Source: an uncultured Bryobacteraceae bacterium (lineage in GTDB: Bacteria > Acidobacteriota > Terriglobia > Bryobacterales > Bryobacteraceae). Taken from it: 64,000 nt of DNA. Both the position numbers and the translations under genes were made by a program. The DNA lies in assembly GCA_937924525.1 (NCBI GenBank), contig CALDSU010000011.1:67001-131000 (forward strand), in the 5' to 3' direction. Shown here in pieces: positions 35,445 through 45,228 of the stretch. The notes under the pieces were generated by a model, which was given only the letters and a program-made list of their open reading frames with translations, had not been told where the DNA came from and searched no databases. The stretch's first letter is position 1; every line of letters begins with the position of its first letter.

Positions 35445-36302
35445 ATGCCGAGCCTGATCGATCTCCGGCGGCGCATCCGCTCGGTCAAGAACACCCAGCA
35501 GATCACGCGGGCCATGAAGCTGGTCTCGGCCGCCAAACTGCGGAAGGCGCAGGACCGCGTGCTGTCAGCGCGGCCCTATTCGCAACTGCTCCGGGAGATG
35601 CTCTCGAGCGTCGCCGCCGCCACCCGGGGCGTCGAAGGAGCGGGCGACGCGCTGCTGGAGATCCGGCCGGAAAAACGTATCCAACTGGTGCTGATCACCG
35701 GCGAAAAGGGACTCGCGGGCTCCTTCAACAGCGCCCTGATCAAAGCGGCGCAAAATTTCCTCGAAGAGCACGCCGGCAGCCAGGTGGTGCTGGAACTGGT
35801 CGGCAAGAAGGGCCGTGATTTTTTCCGCAAGCGGCGCCCCGAGATCAGCGGCGAGCTGGTGGGCGCGCTGAACAACGTCAAATACGCCGATGCGCAGGCG
35901 CTGGCCCAGGCGGCCATCGAGCGGTTCCGCGCCGGGGAAATCGATGCAGTGTACCTGCTCTACACCGAATTCCGGAGCGTAGTCTCCCGGCGGATTCGCG
36001 TCGACCGGGTGCTGCCCGCGGAATTGCCCGAGGGTCAAGCGGCTGCGGACTACATCTACGAACAGCCGCCCGCCGATCTGCTGGGGCAGCTTTTGCCGCG
36101 CTATGTCGAGTTCGCGGTCTTCCAGGCGATGCTCGAGTCGGTGGCGGCCGAGCACGCCGCGCGCATGACGGCCATGGACGCGGCTACTTCCAACGCCGCG
36201 GAGATGATTGAGAAGTTGACTTTGTACATGAACCGCGTGCGGCAAGCCAGCATTACCAAGGAGATTATCGAAGTGGTCAGCGGCGCCGCCGCGGCCGAGT
36301 AA
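35445..36302 (+). CDS. atpG: ATP synthase subunit gamma
   Basis: A 285-residue rotor shaft subunit. The N-terminal helix (RRRIRSVKNTQQITRAMKLV) and the C-terminal signature (ARMTAMDAATSNAAEMIEKL) form the coiled coil turning within alpha3beta3. It starts six bases after the atpA stop and ends 12 bases before atpD. Confidence 0.96.
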   Translation: MPSLIDLRRRIRSVKNTQQITRAMKLVSAAKLRKAQDRVLSARPYSQLLREMLSSVAAATRGVEGAGDALLEIRPEKRIQLVLITGEKGLAGSFNSALIKAAQNFLEEHAGSQVVLELVGKKGRDFFRKRRPEISGELVGALNNVKYADAQALAQAAIERFRAGEIDAVYLLYTEFRSVVSRRIRVDRVLPAELPEGQAAADYIYEQPPADLLGQLLPRYVEFAVFQAMLESVAAEHAARMTAMDAATSNAAEMIEKLTLYMNRVRQASITKEIIEVVSGAAAAE

Positions 36303-37769
<1,467 letters not shown>

Positions 37770-38177
37770 ATGGCCGACACGTTTGAACTCGAGATCGCCA
37801 CTCCGGACCGTCTGGTGCTGAAGGAGACGGTCGCGGAGGCGCAGATTCCGGGCAAAGATGGATTCCTGGGAATCCTGGCCGGGCACGCCCCGCTGCTGTC
37901 CGAACTCGCGTCGGGGATGCTGACATACACCCTGGACGGGCGGAAATACTATCTGGCCGTCCATCGGGGCTTTCTCGAGGTGATGCCCCACAAGACGCGG
38001 GTGCTGGCGGAAACCGCGGAACGCGCCGATGAGATCGACGTGGAGCGGGCGCGGCAGGCGCTCGAACGGGCGCAGCGCCGCCTGGCCCAAGTCACGCCTG
38101 GCATCAACATCGCCCGCGCGCTCAACGCGCTCTACCGCGCCCAGGCGCGGCTGGATTGCGCCAGCCACCGGCAGTAG
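37770..38177 (+). CDS. atpC: ATP synthase subunit epsilon
   Basis: A 135-residue rotor-stalk subunit with the N-terminal beta sandwich (ELEIATPDRLVLKETVAEAQ, GFLGILAGHAPLLSEL) and a C-terminal helical hairpin (ERARQALERAQRRLAQV). It begins at the base after the atpD stop. It is the last gene of the operon; subunits a and c (atpB, atpE) are not in this window. Directly downstream lies a degraded gene on the opposite strand. Confidence 0.95.
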   Translation: MADTFELEIATPDRLVLKETVAEAQIPGKDGFLGILAGHAPLLSELASGMLTYTLDGRKYYLAVHRGFLEVMPHKTRVLAETAERADEIDVERARQALERAQRRLAQVTPGINIARALNALYRAQARLDCASHRQ

Positions 38178-38939
38178 GCCGTCGCGGCGCGGCCCTCGGC
38201 GCGTCTTCCGGGAAATCGTCGCGGATGGTTCCTCGCCGCTGCGCGCCCGGGCCATCACCGCCCAACCCGTGCCCGCGGCGGAGATCCACTGATCGTGTCC
38301 GTGCGGAAAACCTCCGTCAAAGTAAGACTGGAATTGGACGGCGCGGCTGCGCACGTGCCAGGATCCGTCAGGTTGCAGGGTGTCCAGCAGGAACCGGACG
38401 CCGCGGCGGACCTCCGGCGCGGACGCCGTCGACCGGCGGGTTTCGGCCGCGGCCGCGGCATCCACTGGCCAGGCGCGCGCCTGCGCCTCGCCGAGCGCCA
38501 GCGCGGTCATCCCCTGGTGGTGGCGGCCGAAACAGCCGCTCTGCTTAGAGTACGCCGCGGTGCTGCGCTGGCGTAGCGCCAGGGACTTGCCGGCCGCGTC
38601 ACGGGCTGTCCCGGGGCGGCGGGCCACCGGCGCGCCGTCCGGTTTGGCCGGCTGCGCTTCTAGCAAGGCGAGCATCGCCGGGTTGTTGAACTTGCGCGCC
38701 CAGTCGGCCGCGTTTTCGCCGAGTTCGCTGTGCGCACTGGGACTGGCGCCCCGCGCGCGCCGCATCTTCACCACCGCGGTGTCCGGCGCTTCGCTCGCCG
38801 CGGCCAGCATCAGGGGCGTCATGCCGCGCACGTCGCGCGCTTCCACCTCGGCGCCGCGCTCCAGCAGCATGTGGGTGACATCGCGAAGACCGAACGGCGC
38901 CGCCCGCAGCGCGGCCACCCGAATCACGTTTCTCCTCAT
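38178..38939 (-). pseudogene. Relic of an ankyrin-repeat/prenyltransferase-cyclase-like protein
   Basis: On the minus strand a frame starting with ATG at 38939 (behind GGAGGAGG) encodes an ankyrin-like stretch (VTHMLLERGAEVEARDVRGM TPLMLAAAS-type units), a linker, and then a fragment typical of the C-terminal cyclase-like domain of large acidobacterial ankyrin proteins (GVRFLLDTLQPDGSWHVRSR, GFPHGHDQWISAAGTGWAVM). The domain core expected between MTALALGEAQAR and GVRFLLDTLQPDGSW is reduced to about 20 residues, the N-terminal part of such proteins is missing, and the frame does not end but runs on antisense through atpC into atpD. This pattern fits a gene with internal and terminal deletions. 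Domain identity is recalled, not searched. Confidence 0.6.
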
Positions 38940-39034
38940 GCCCTCCTCCTCCCTGCCGACCTGCGCAATCAGACCTGGATTGGGCTCAACGCCAAAAGAA
39001 GTTATGATGTCCCTTCGCGCGAACCCCGAATTCT

Positions 39035-40462
39035 GTGGCTACCCAAGCTCCGACCCGCACCCACCGCCTGGCGGGCGCCGCGATCATCGTGGCGCTGTTT
39101 CTGTTTACCCAGCTTGGCCTGTCCCGGCCCGTTCAGATTACCCCGGAAGGGTGGCGTTTGTTTGGGATATTTCTGGCCACGGTGGGCGGCCTGATCCTGC
39201 AACCGATCCCCGGCGGCGCGCTGGTGCTGATCGCCATCACCCTGGCCAGCATCTTTGGCGGGCTCTCGATTCAGGAAGCGCTGGCCGGGTTCGGGGACCC
39301 GACCGTCTGGCTGGTCATGGCCGCGTTCTTCATCTCCACGGCGATGATCAAGACGGGCCTGGCGCGCCGGATCGCGCTGATCTTCATGCGCTCAGCCGGT
39401 CGCACTTCCCTGGGCGTGACCTATGCCTTGTCCGCCACCGACATGGTGCTGGCGACGATCATTCCGTCCAACGGTGCGCGTTCCGGGGGCGTGGTGCTGC
39501 CCATTGCCCGCTCCGTCGCGGAGCTTTACGGCTCCAAGCCAGGGCCGACCGCCGCGCTGCTGGGCAGCTTTCTGATGGTGGCGGTCTACCAATCCATCTG
39601 CGTCACCGCCGCGATGTTTTTCACGGGCCAGGCCAGCAACCCCCTGGCCGCCAGGATCGCCGGCGACAGTTTCGGGTTTGAAATCACCTGGACAAGCTGG
39701 TTTCTGGCCGGAAGTGTGCCGGGGCTGGTTTCGCTGATCGTCATCCCGTTGGTCGTGCACCGCCTGTTCCCGCCCGAGATCAAGAAGACCCCCGAGGCGG
39801 CAGCGTTCGCGGCGCGCGAACTCGCCGCCATGGGGCCCGTGGACCGCGGCCAAGGCATCGTCCTGGTGGTGTTTCTCTCCGTCTGTGGCCTGTGGATCAC
39901 AACGCCGTTTCACAAGTTGGATATCACGGTGAGCGCGCTGATCGGCTCCTGCGCGCTGCTGGTTTTCGGAGTGCTGACGTGGGAGGACATTGTCCGCGAA
40001 CGCGCGGCCTGGGACATCTTCGTCTGGTACGGGGGACTGTTGCGGCTGGGCAAAGCGTTGAACGACACGGGCGTGACACAGGAGTTCGCCAAGGCGGTGG
40101 GGGGCTGGTTCGGAGAGGCCGGCTGGGCGGTGCTGTTCGGCTGCGCGCTGCTGATCTATTTCTACGCCCACTACGGGTTCGCGAGCATCACGGCGCACAT
40201 TCTGGCGATGTTCACGCCGTTCGCCGCCGTGTTGCTGGCCAAGGGCGCGCCGCCCGCCCTCACGCTCTATGGCTTCGCCTGCTTCACCAACCTCGCCGCC
40301 GGTCTGACGAACTACGGCACGACGCCCTCGCCCATGTTTTTCGCCGCCAACTACGTGCGGTTCCACGACTGGTGGCGGATCGGTTTTGTGGTCTCGCTGG
40401 TGAACGTCGCGATCTGGTCTACGCTGGGCTTCGGCTGGTGGAAACTAATCGGATATTGGTAA
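39035..40462 (+). CDS. DASS-family (SLC13-type) anion:sodium symporter
   Basis: A polytopic membrane protein of 475 residues with about 12 hydrophobic segments. Family features: TVWLVMAAFFISTAMIKTGL, IIPSNGARSGGVVLPIARS (first SNT-like motif region) and LTNYGTTPSPMFFAANYV (second motif). It matches the divalent anion symporter group that moves C4-dicarboxylates, 2-oxoglutarate or citrate (CitT/YbhI-like). The start is GTG at 39035. It stands alone, facing the TadZ-like gene, with a hairpin in between. Substrate is not assignable. Confidence 0.88.
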   Translation: MATQAPTRTHRLAGAAIIVALFLFTQLGLSRPVQITPEGWRLFGIFLATVGGLILQPIPGGALVLIAITLASIFGGLSIQEALAGFGDPTVWLVMAAFFISTAMIKTGLARRIALIFMRSAGRTSLGVTYALSATDMVLATIIPSNGARSGGVVLPIARSVAELYGSKPGPTAALLGSFLMVAVYQSICVTAAMFFTGQASNPLAARIAGDSFGFEITWTSWFLAGSVPGLVSLIVIPLVVHRLFPPEIKKTPEAAAFAARELAAMGPVDRGQGIVLVVFLSVCGLWITTPFHKLDITVSALIGSCALLVFGVLTWEDIVRERAAWDIFVWYGGLLRLGKALNDTGVTQEFAKAVGGWFGEAGWAVLFGCALLIYFYAHYGFASITAHILAMFTPFAAVLLAKGAPPALTLYGFACFTNLAAGLTNYGTTPSPMFFAANYVRFHDWWRIGFVVSLVNVAIWSTLGFGWWKLIGYW

Positions 40463-40480
40463 GGGGCCTGCCGCCCGGGA

Positions 40481-40495
40481 GCTTTTTGAAAAAGC
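40481..40495. terminator. A/T-armed hairpin between convergent genes
   Basis: GCTTTTTGAAAAAGC (40481-40495) is a perfect palindrome with T and A runs on either side of its centre. It sits between the stops of the transporter and the TadZ-like gene and could give either strand a stem followed by a T run. Confidence 0.35.
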
Positions 40496-40559
40496 GGGAG
40501 AGGCTGGTCTGCCCCGAGGGCGCGCGAAGCGTCCCCGCGCTTTGCCACCAGCTCCTGGA

Positions 40560-41708
40560 CTAGCGCCCAAGCAGCAGGTGGCGGAGCAGGCCGGGTCTTT
40601 CCGTCTCGACCGGCTCGCGGCCGCAGAGCTTACGGGTGAAATCGAGGATCGCCGCGCCGAGTTTGTTGGACGCCGGGATCGCGTCCCCGCGGCTCTGGTA
40701 ACGGCGCACGACGGGGTAATTGTTATGCAGCACGGCGGCGACGCGGCAGCGCAACAGCTTGTGGATCTCGTCCGGATCGAGATCGGAGCGGTGCCAGCGG
40801 TTGACGACGATTTCGATCTGCGTATCGCGCACGCCGCGGCAGGCCAGTTCCTGGATCCGCTGCTCGGCGAGTTTCAAGGGCGCCACCTCAGGGGTGGAGA
40901 CGACGTAAACTTGGGCCGCCCGCCGGACCAGTTCGGCGGTGGCGTCATTGACGATCTCTGGCAGGTCGACCACGATCAGTTCATAGCGCGTGCGAACGAA
41001 GCGCAGGAGGTGGAAGTAGTCGATCCAGGAAGGGATGGGCGCTTTGCGGCTCCGGTCGGTGAGGATCGCGTCCAGGCGGCCGGAGGAGACGGCGACCGCC
41101 CGCCAGCGGGTGGAGTTCAATTGGGGCGCTTCCGCCAGCACCTCACGCATCGGGACGACCGGCTGGAGTTGGAGGAATTCGCCTGCCACTCCCGAGTGGA
41201 GATCCGCTTCGAGCAGCAGCGTCCGTAATGACAGGACATCGGCGGCGAGTTTGCTGACATTGACGGCCGCCGTGGAAGCTCCGCACCCGGCCTTGGCCGG
41301 CAGGAAGCAGAAGAGATGAGGGATCTGCTCCTGGTTGGTGCGCTGGATGGCGGTCGCGACGGCTTGCTGGAAGTCACGGAGGGTGACGGGAGTCGACAGC
41401 AGGGCGGCGATGCCGATTTGCAGGACGGCGCGCGGGGTGAACGGCAGCGTGGAATCGGCCACTCCGACGACGGCGATGTTGGGATGTTCGGACAGCAGGA
41501 TGTCCAGCAGGGGCGTGGCCACGGCGGCGTCGTTCAACTCCAGGAACACCAGGTCCGGACCCAGACTGTTGAGCATGCGGAGCAGTTCGTACCGGCTCGG
41601 CAGCCGGCTGCAAGAGCGCAGCACCTGCACCTGCTTGGACTCCACGGCCATCTGCTCGAGGGCTACCGACGCGGAGGGATCTTCAACGAGCAGGAGAGCA
41701 TCGAGCAT
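40560..41708 (-). CDS. TadZ/CpaE-like ParA/MinD-family ATPase with altered P-loop
   Basis: A 382-residue protein from ATG 41708 (GAGGTAA eight bases upstream; further in-frame codons to 41789 lack support). Residues 1-120 look like a receiver domain (LLLVEDPSAS ... GPDLVFLELNDAAVATPLLD) with Glu where the phospho-Asp would be, a known feature of TadZ/CpaE atypical receivers. The ATPase-like domain follows: PAKAGCGASTAAVNVSKLAA stands at the deviant Walker A (KGGxGKT/S), keeping the first lysine but with Ala replacing the second, and LLLEADLHSG and YELIVVDLPE are the A' and Walker B strands. Such proteins localise the Tad pilus machine. The Flp pilins at 16.3-16.8 kb could be its partners, but no tadA/B/C genes are in the window. 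Confidence 0.8.
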   Translation of the reverse strand: MLDALLLVEDPSASVALEQMAVESKQVQVLRSCSRLPSRYELLRMLNSLGPDLVFLELNDAAVATPLLDILLSEHPNIAVVGVADSTLPFTPRAVLQIGIAALLSTPVTLRDFQQAVATAIQRTNQEQIPHLFCFLPAKAGCGASTAAVNVSKLAADVLSLRTLLLEADLHSGVAGEFLQLQPVVPMREVLAEAPQLNSTRWRAVAVSSGRLDAILTDRSRKAPIPSWIDYFHLLRFVRTRYELIVVDLPEIVNDATAELVRRAAQVYVVSTPEVAPLKLAEQRIQELACRGVRDTQIEIVVNRWHRSDLDPDEIHKLLRCRVAAVLHNNYPVVRRYQSRGDAIPASNKLGAAILDFTRKLCGREPVETERPGLLRHLLLGR

Positions 41709-41960
41709 GTGCGTTACCTCATAGGCAGGGCCCCACGGCTCGGGAGCCTGCCGGCGCATCGGCGCGGCGCGGAAACTCCGCCCCGTCACCGCGGCCCAAT
41801 GCGCCGCCTTACTCTGTTATTATCGGCTCTTTAGGGTTTAACATTAGCCATTTCTGGAGATCCATTCCCCCGCAGTTCGCGCCGGGCGGCTCGGTAGCTG
41901 CCTTCTCCCGTCCCGGGTTGCCGAGCTTGGCTAGACTGAGGAAGAGAAAAGCCGTACCCC

Positions 41961-43532
41961 ATGTCTTCCGCTCCGCTGCTCGTACTGCTGCTGGTCCTCC
42001 CGCTGCCCGCCGCCGAATACGACCTCCTCATTCGCAACGCCCGTGTGGCGGACGGGGCGGGCAATCCCTGGTTTCGCGCCGACGTCGCCGTGCGGGGCGG
42101 GCGCATTGCCGCGGTCGGGTCGCTCCCGGGGCTTTCCGCCAGCCGGGTCATCGATGCGCAAGGCCAGGTCCTCGCCCCGGGATTCATCGATGTTCACACC
42201 CACCTCGAGGGCGGCATCGAAAAGGTCCCCGGCGGCGACAACTACCTCCTCGATGGCGTCACCACCGTCGTGACCGGCAACTGCGGCGGTTCGGAGACCC
42301 GCTTGGCGGACTGGTTCGCGCAGCTCGAGCAAACCGGGCTGGGCCTGAATGTCGCCTCCCTCATCGGTCACAACAGCGTACGGCGCGCCGTGATGGGAAC
42401 CGAGAACCGGCCGGCGACGCCCGCCGAACTGGCCAGGATGCAGGCGCTGCTCGAGGAAAACATGCGCGCCGGCGCCGTGGGTTTCTCCACGGGCTTGATC
42501 TACATCCCCGGCACCTACGCGGACACGGCGGAAGTGGTGGCGCTGGCCCAGGCGGCGGCGCGCCACGGCGGGGTGTATGCCAGCCACATGCGCGACGAAG
42601 GGGCGCGCGTGCTCGAAGCCATCGCCGAAGCGGTCCGCGTGGGACGCGAATCGGGTCTGCCGGTGCAGCTTTCCCACTTCAAGATCGACAACCGGCGCCG
42701 GTGGGGCCAGGCGGACAAATCTCTCGCCCTGGTCGAGAAATTCCGCCGGGAGGGCGTCGACGTGGTGGTGGATCAATACCCCTACGACCGCTCCAGCACC
42801 AACCTGGGCATCACGCTCCCCTCGTGGGCGCTGGCGGGCGGGCTCGAACAAACCAAGGCCCGGCTCCAGGACAAGACAACGCGCGCCCGCATCGCCCGTG
42901 AAATGCAAGCCCGGCTCCACGAACTGGGACACAAGAATTATGCGTACGCCACCGTGGCCTCCTTTGAGCCCAACCGCGACTACGAAGGCAAGACCATCGC
43001 CGAAATCAACCGGCGGAAGGGGCGCAGGCCGCGGGTGAAGGACGAGATCGAGACGATTCTCGAGATCATCGAGCAGGGCGGCGCGCAGATGGTGTACCAC
43101 TCGATGAGCGAACGGGACGTGGAGCGGATCATGCGCTACCCCAACACGGCCGTCGCTTCCGATGGAGGCGTGCGGGAGTGGGGCGTTGGCGTACCGCACC
43201 CGCGCTCTTACGGAACCAACGCTCGCGTCCTGGCCGAATACGTGCGCCGAAGGGGCGTGCTCACGCTCGAAGATGCGATCCGGCGCATGACCTCTCTGCC
43301 CGCGCGCACCTTTGGTTTCCGCGACCGCGGATTGATCCGCGAGGGCATGGCCGCCGACCTCGTCTTGTTCAACCCGGAAACGGTGCAGGACAAAGCCACC
43401 TTCACCCAACCCCACCAGTACAGTGAAGGGTTTTCCCTGGTAGTCGTCAACGGAGTCGTCGCGGCCGAAAACGGCAAGATGACGGGCGCGCGCGCGGGAC
43501 GGATTCTACGGCGCGCCGGCGGCCCTCCTTAA
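41961..43532 (+). CDS. N-acyl-D-amino-acid deacylase-type amidohydrolase
   Basis: A metal-dependent amidohydrolase of 523 residues with a signal peptide ([18 protein letters not shown]). Motifs: [20 protein letters not shown], the zinc HxH in [25 protein letters not shown], later histidines in QLSHFKID and [10 protein letters not shown], and the Asp in NTAVASDGG. This pattern matches the D-aminoacylase/N-acyl-D-glutamate deacylase group, releasing D-amino acids from N-acyl forms. Its 3' end overlaps the convergent M28 peptidase gene by 27 bases. Confidence 0.87.
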   Translation: MSSAPLLVLLLVLPLPAAEYDLLIRNARVADGAGNPWFRADVAVRGGRIAAVGSLPGLSASRVIDAQGQVLAPGFIDVHTHLEGGIEKVPGGDNYLLDGVTTVVTGNCGGSETRLADWFAQLEQTGLGLNVASLIGHNSVRRAVMGTENRPATPAELARMQALLEENMRAGAVGFSTGLIYIPGTYADTAEVVALAQAAARHGGVYASHMRDEGARVLEAIAEAVRVGRESGLPVQLSHFKIDNRRRWGQADKSLALVEKFRREGVDVVVDQYPYDRSSTNLGITLPSWALAGGLEQTKARLQDKTTRARIAREMQARLHELGHKNYAYATVASFEPNRDYEGKTIAEINRRKGRRPRVKDEIETILEIIEQGGAQMVYHSMSERDVERIMRYPNTAVASDGGVREWGVGVPHPRSYGTNARVLAEYVRRRGVLTLEDAIRRMTSLPARTFGFRDRGLIREGMAADLVLFNPETVQDKATFTQPHQYSEGFSLVVVNGVVAAENGKMTGARAGRILRRAGGPP

Positions 43533-45188
43533 CATCTCCTCCCGGGCCGCCTGGAACTCCGTGCCGGGCTTCCACTCCGGCCACCGTTCGTCCTGCGCGA
43601 CGCGGTAGCCGACCCGGAACAACAACTGGGCATCTTCCACCGCCCCCGACAGATCCCAGTCGGGCTTCACCTCGTCGGTTACTTTGTGGTAGTCGTTCGC
43701 GGTGTACTCGTCGCGCTTCTGCCGCGCGTATTCCGCGGATTGCCCGAGGTACTCGGTGCCGGCGTCGGAATGCGACGCCGGCACGCCCAGCTTGGCGAAC
43801 TCGAAGTGGTCCGAGCGATAAAAGAACCCTTTCTCGGGTTCGGCGTCCGGCTTGATCACCCGGCCCTGGGCTTTTGCTTCCTCGGCGAGCAGATCGTCCA
43901 GCGTGGTATTGCCCAGGCCGATGATCACAAAGTCCTTCGTGCGCCCCCACGGGTTCACCCCGTCCATATTGATGATGGCGAGGGTCTTCGCCAAGGGATA
44001 GAGCGGGTTCTCCGCGTAGTGCTTGGCGCCCAGCAGTCCGTACTCTTCCGCCGTCACGGAAAGAAACAGCACCGAGCGCTTTGGCTTGGGCGCCAGCCGG
44101 GTAAAGGCCTCCGCGATCTCGAGCAGCACGGCGACGCCCGACGCGTTGTCCAGCGCGCCGTTGAAGATCTGATCTCCCTGGAGCGACGGATCCTTGCCCA
44201 GGTGATCCCAGTGCGCGGTATAGATCAGGTATTCGTCGCGCAGGGCGGGTTCGGCGCCGGGCAACTTCGCCAGCACGTTGTGGGAATGGACTTCGCGGAT
44301 CGCATTCTTCACGTGAAACGAGGCCGTGGCGTTCAGCGGCGCCGGCCGGAAGTCGCGCTGGAGGGCCTGCCGCTTCAGTTCGTGGAGATCCTTGCCCGCA
44401 AGACGGACCAGTTCGGCGGCCTTCTCCCCGGCGATCCAGCCTTCCACCGGCACCCGGCCGCGGTTGCCGTCCGGCCGCCGGAGATCAAAGTTTTCCCGGC
44501 CCCAACTGCCGCCGACTACGGCAAAGGGATACCCGGCCGGGCCCGTCTCATGCACAATCAGCACCGCCGCGGCGCCCAGTTCGGTGGCCTTTTCGTACTT
44601 GTAGGTCCACCGACCGTAGTAGGTCATCGCCTTGCCTTTGAACATCCGCTCGTCCAGGCGGGAGGGGTCTGCCGGGTCGGGAATGGCGGGGTCGTTGATC
44701 AGCACCAGCAGGGTCTTGCCCTTGACGTCTACGCCTTTGAAGTCGTCCCAGCCGTACTCGGGCGCAGTTACGCCATAGCCGCAGAACACAATTTCGGAGT
44801 GGTCGACGCGCACTTCCGGCAGCACCCGCCGCGAGAGGGCCACGATCTCCTCGCGGGCCTTGACGGACACCGGTTTCCCGCCGGCCAGCAAACGCACTTC
44901 CGTTTGGGCAGTCAGACCGACCAGCGGAACCCGCTGTACATACGTGCCGTCGGGGTTGCCCGGCTCCAGGCCGAGTTTTTGAAACTCCCCGGTCAGGTAC
45001 GCGACGGTGCGCTCTTCGCCGGGACTGCCCGGGGCGCGCCCTTCGAATTCGTCCGACGACAGGACTTTGGTGTGCCGCAGCAAGTCCCCGGCGGTGATGC
45101 TGGACAAAGCGGGATTGAGGTCCGGCGCCGCGGGCCGCCCGCAAGACAGCAGCAAAGCGGCAGGCAGCAGAAGCAGAGAGGGTTTCAT
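43506..45188 (-). CDS. M28-family zinc aminopeptidase lipoprotein
   Basis: A 560-residue peptidase with a lipoprotein signal ([15 protein letters not shown]; Cys 16 in LLSC). A PA (protease-associated) insert lies in the middle ([20 protein letters not shown]). The two-zinc catalytic site is complete: His in [11 protein letters not shown], Asp in [10 protein letters not shown], Glu-Glu in [13 protein letters not shown], Asp in [10 protein letters not shown] and His in [15 protein letters not shown]. It probably removes N-terminal residues from peptides at the cell surface, where the neighbouring D-aminoacylase would also act. Confidence 0.92.
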   Translation of the reverse strand: MKPSLLLLPAALLLSCGRPAAPDLNPALSSITAGDLLRHTKVLSSDEFEGRAPGSPGEERTVAYLTGEFQKLGLEPGNPDGTYVQRVPLVGLTAQTEVRLLAGGKPVSVKAREEIVALSRRVLPEVRVDHSEIVFCGYGVTAPEYGWDDFKGVDVKGKTLLVLINDPAIPDPADPSRLDERMFKGKAMTYYGRWTYKYEKATELGAAAVLIVHETGPAGYPFAVVGGSWGRENFDLRRPDGNRGRVPVEGWIAGEKAAELVRLAGKDLHELKRQALQRDFRPAPLNATASFHVKNAIREVHSHNVLAKLPGAEPALRDEYLIYTAHWDHLGKDPSLQGDQIFNGALDNASGVAVLLEIAEAFTRLAPKPKRSVLFLSVTAEEYGLLGAKHYAENPLYPLAKTLAIINMDGVNPWGRTKDFVIIGLGNTTLDDLLAEEAKAQGRVIKPDAEPEKGFFYRSDHFEFAKLGVPASHSDAGTEYLGQSAEYARQKRDEYTANDYHKVTDEVKPDWDLSGAVEDAQLLFRVGYRVAQDERWPEWKPGTEFQAAREEMLRRAAGAP

Positions 45189-45228
45189 GGCGGTGCGGAG
45201 TTCTCAGTGTACCAGGGGGCGCCCGGCG

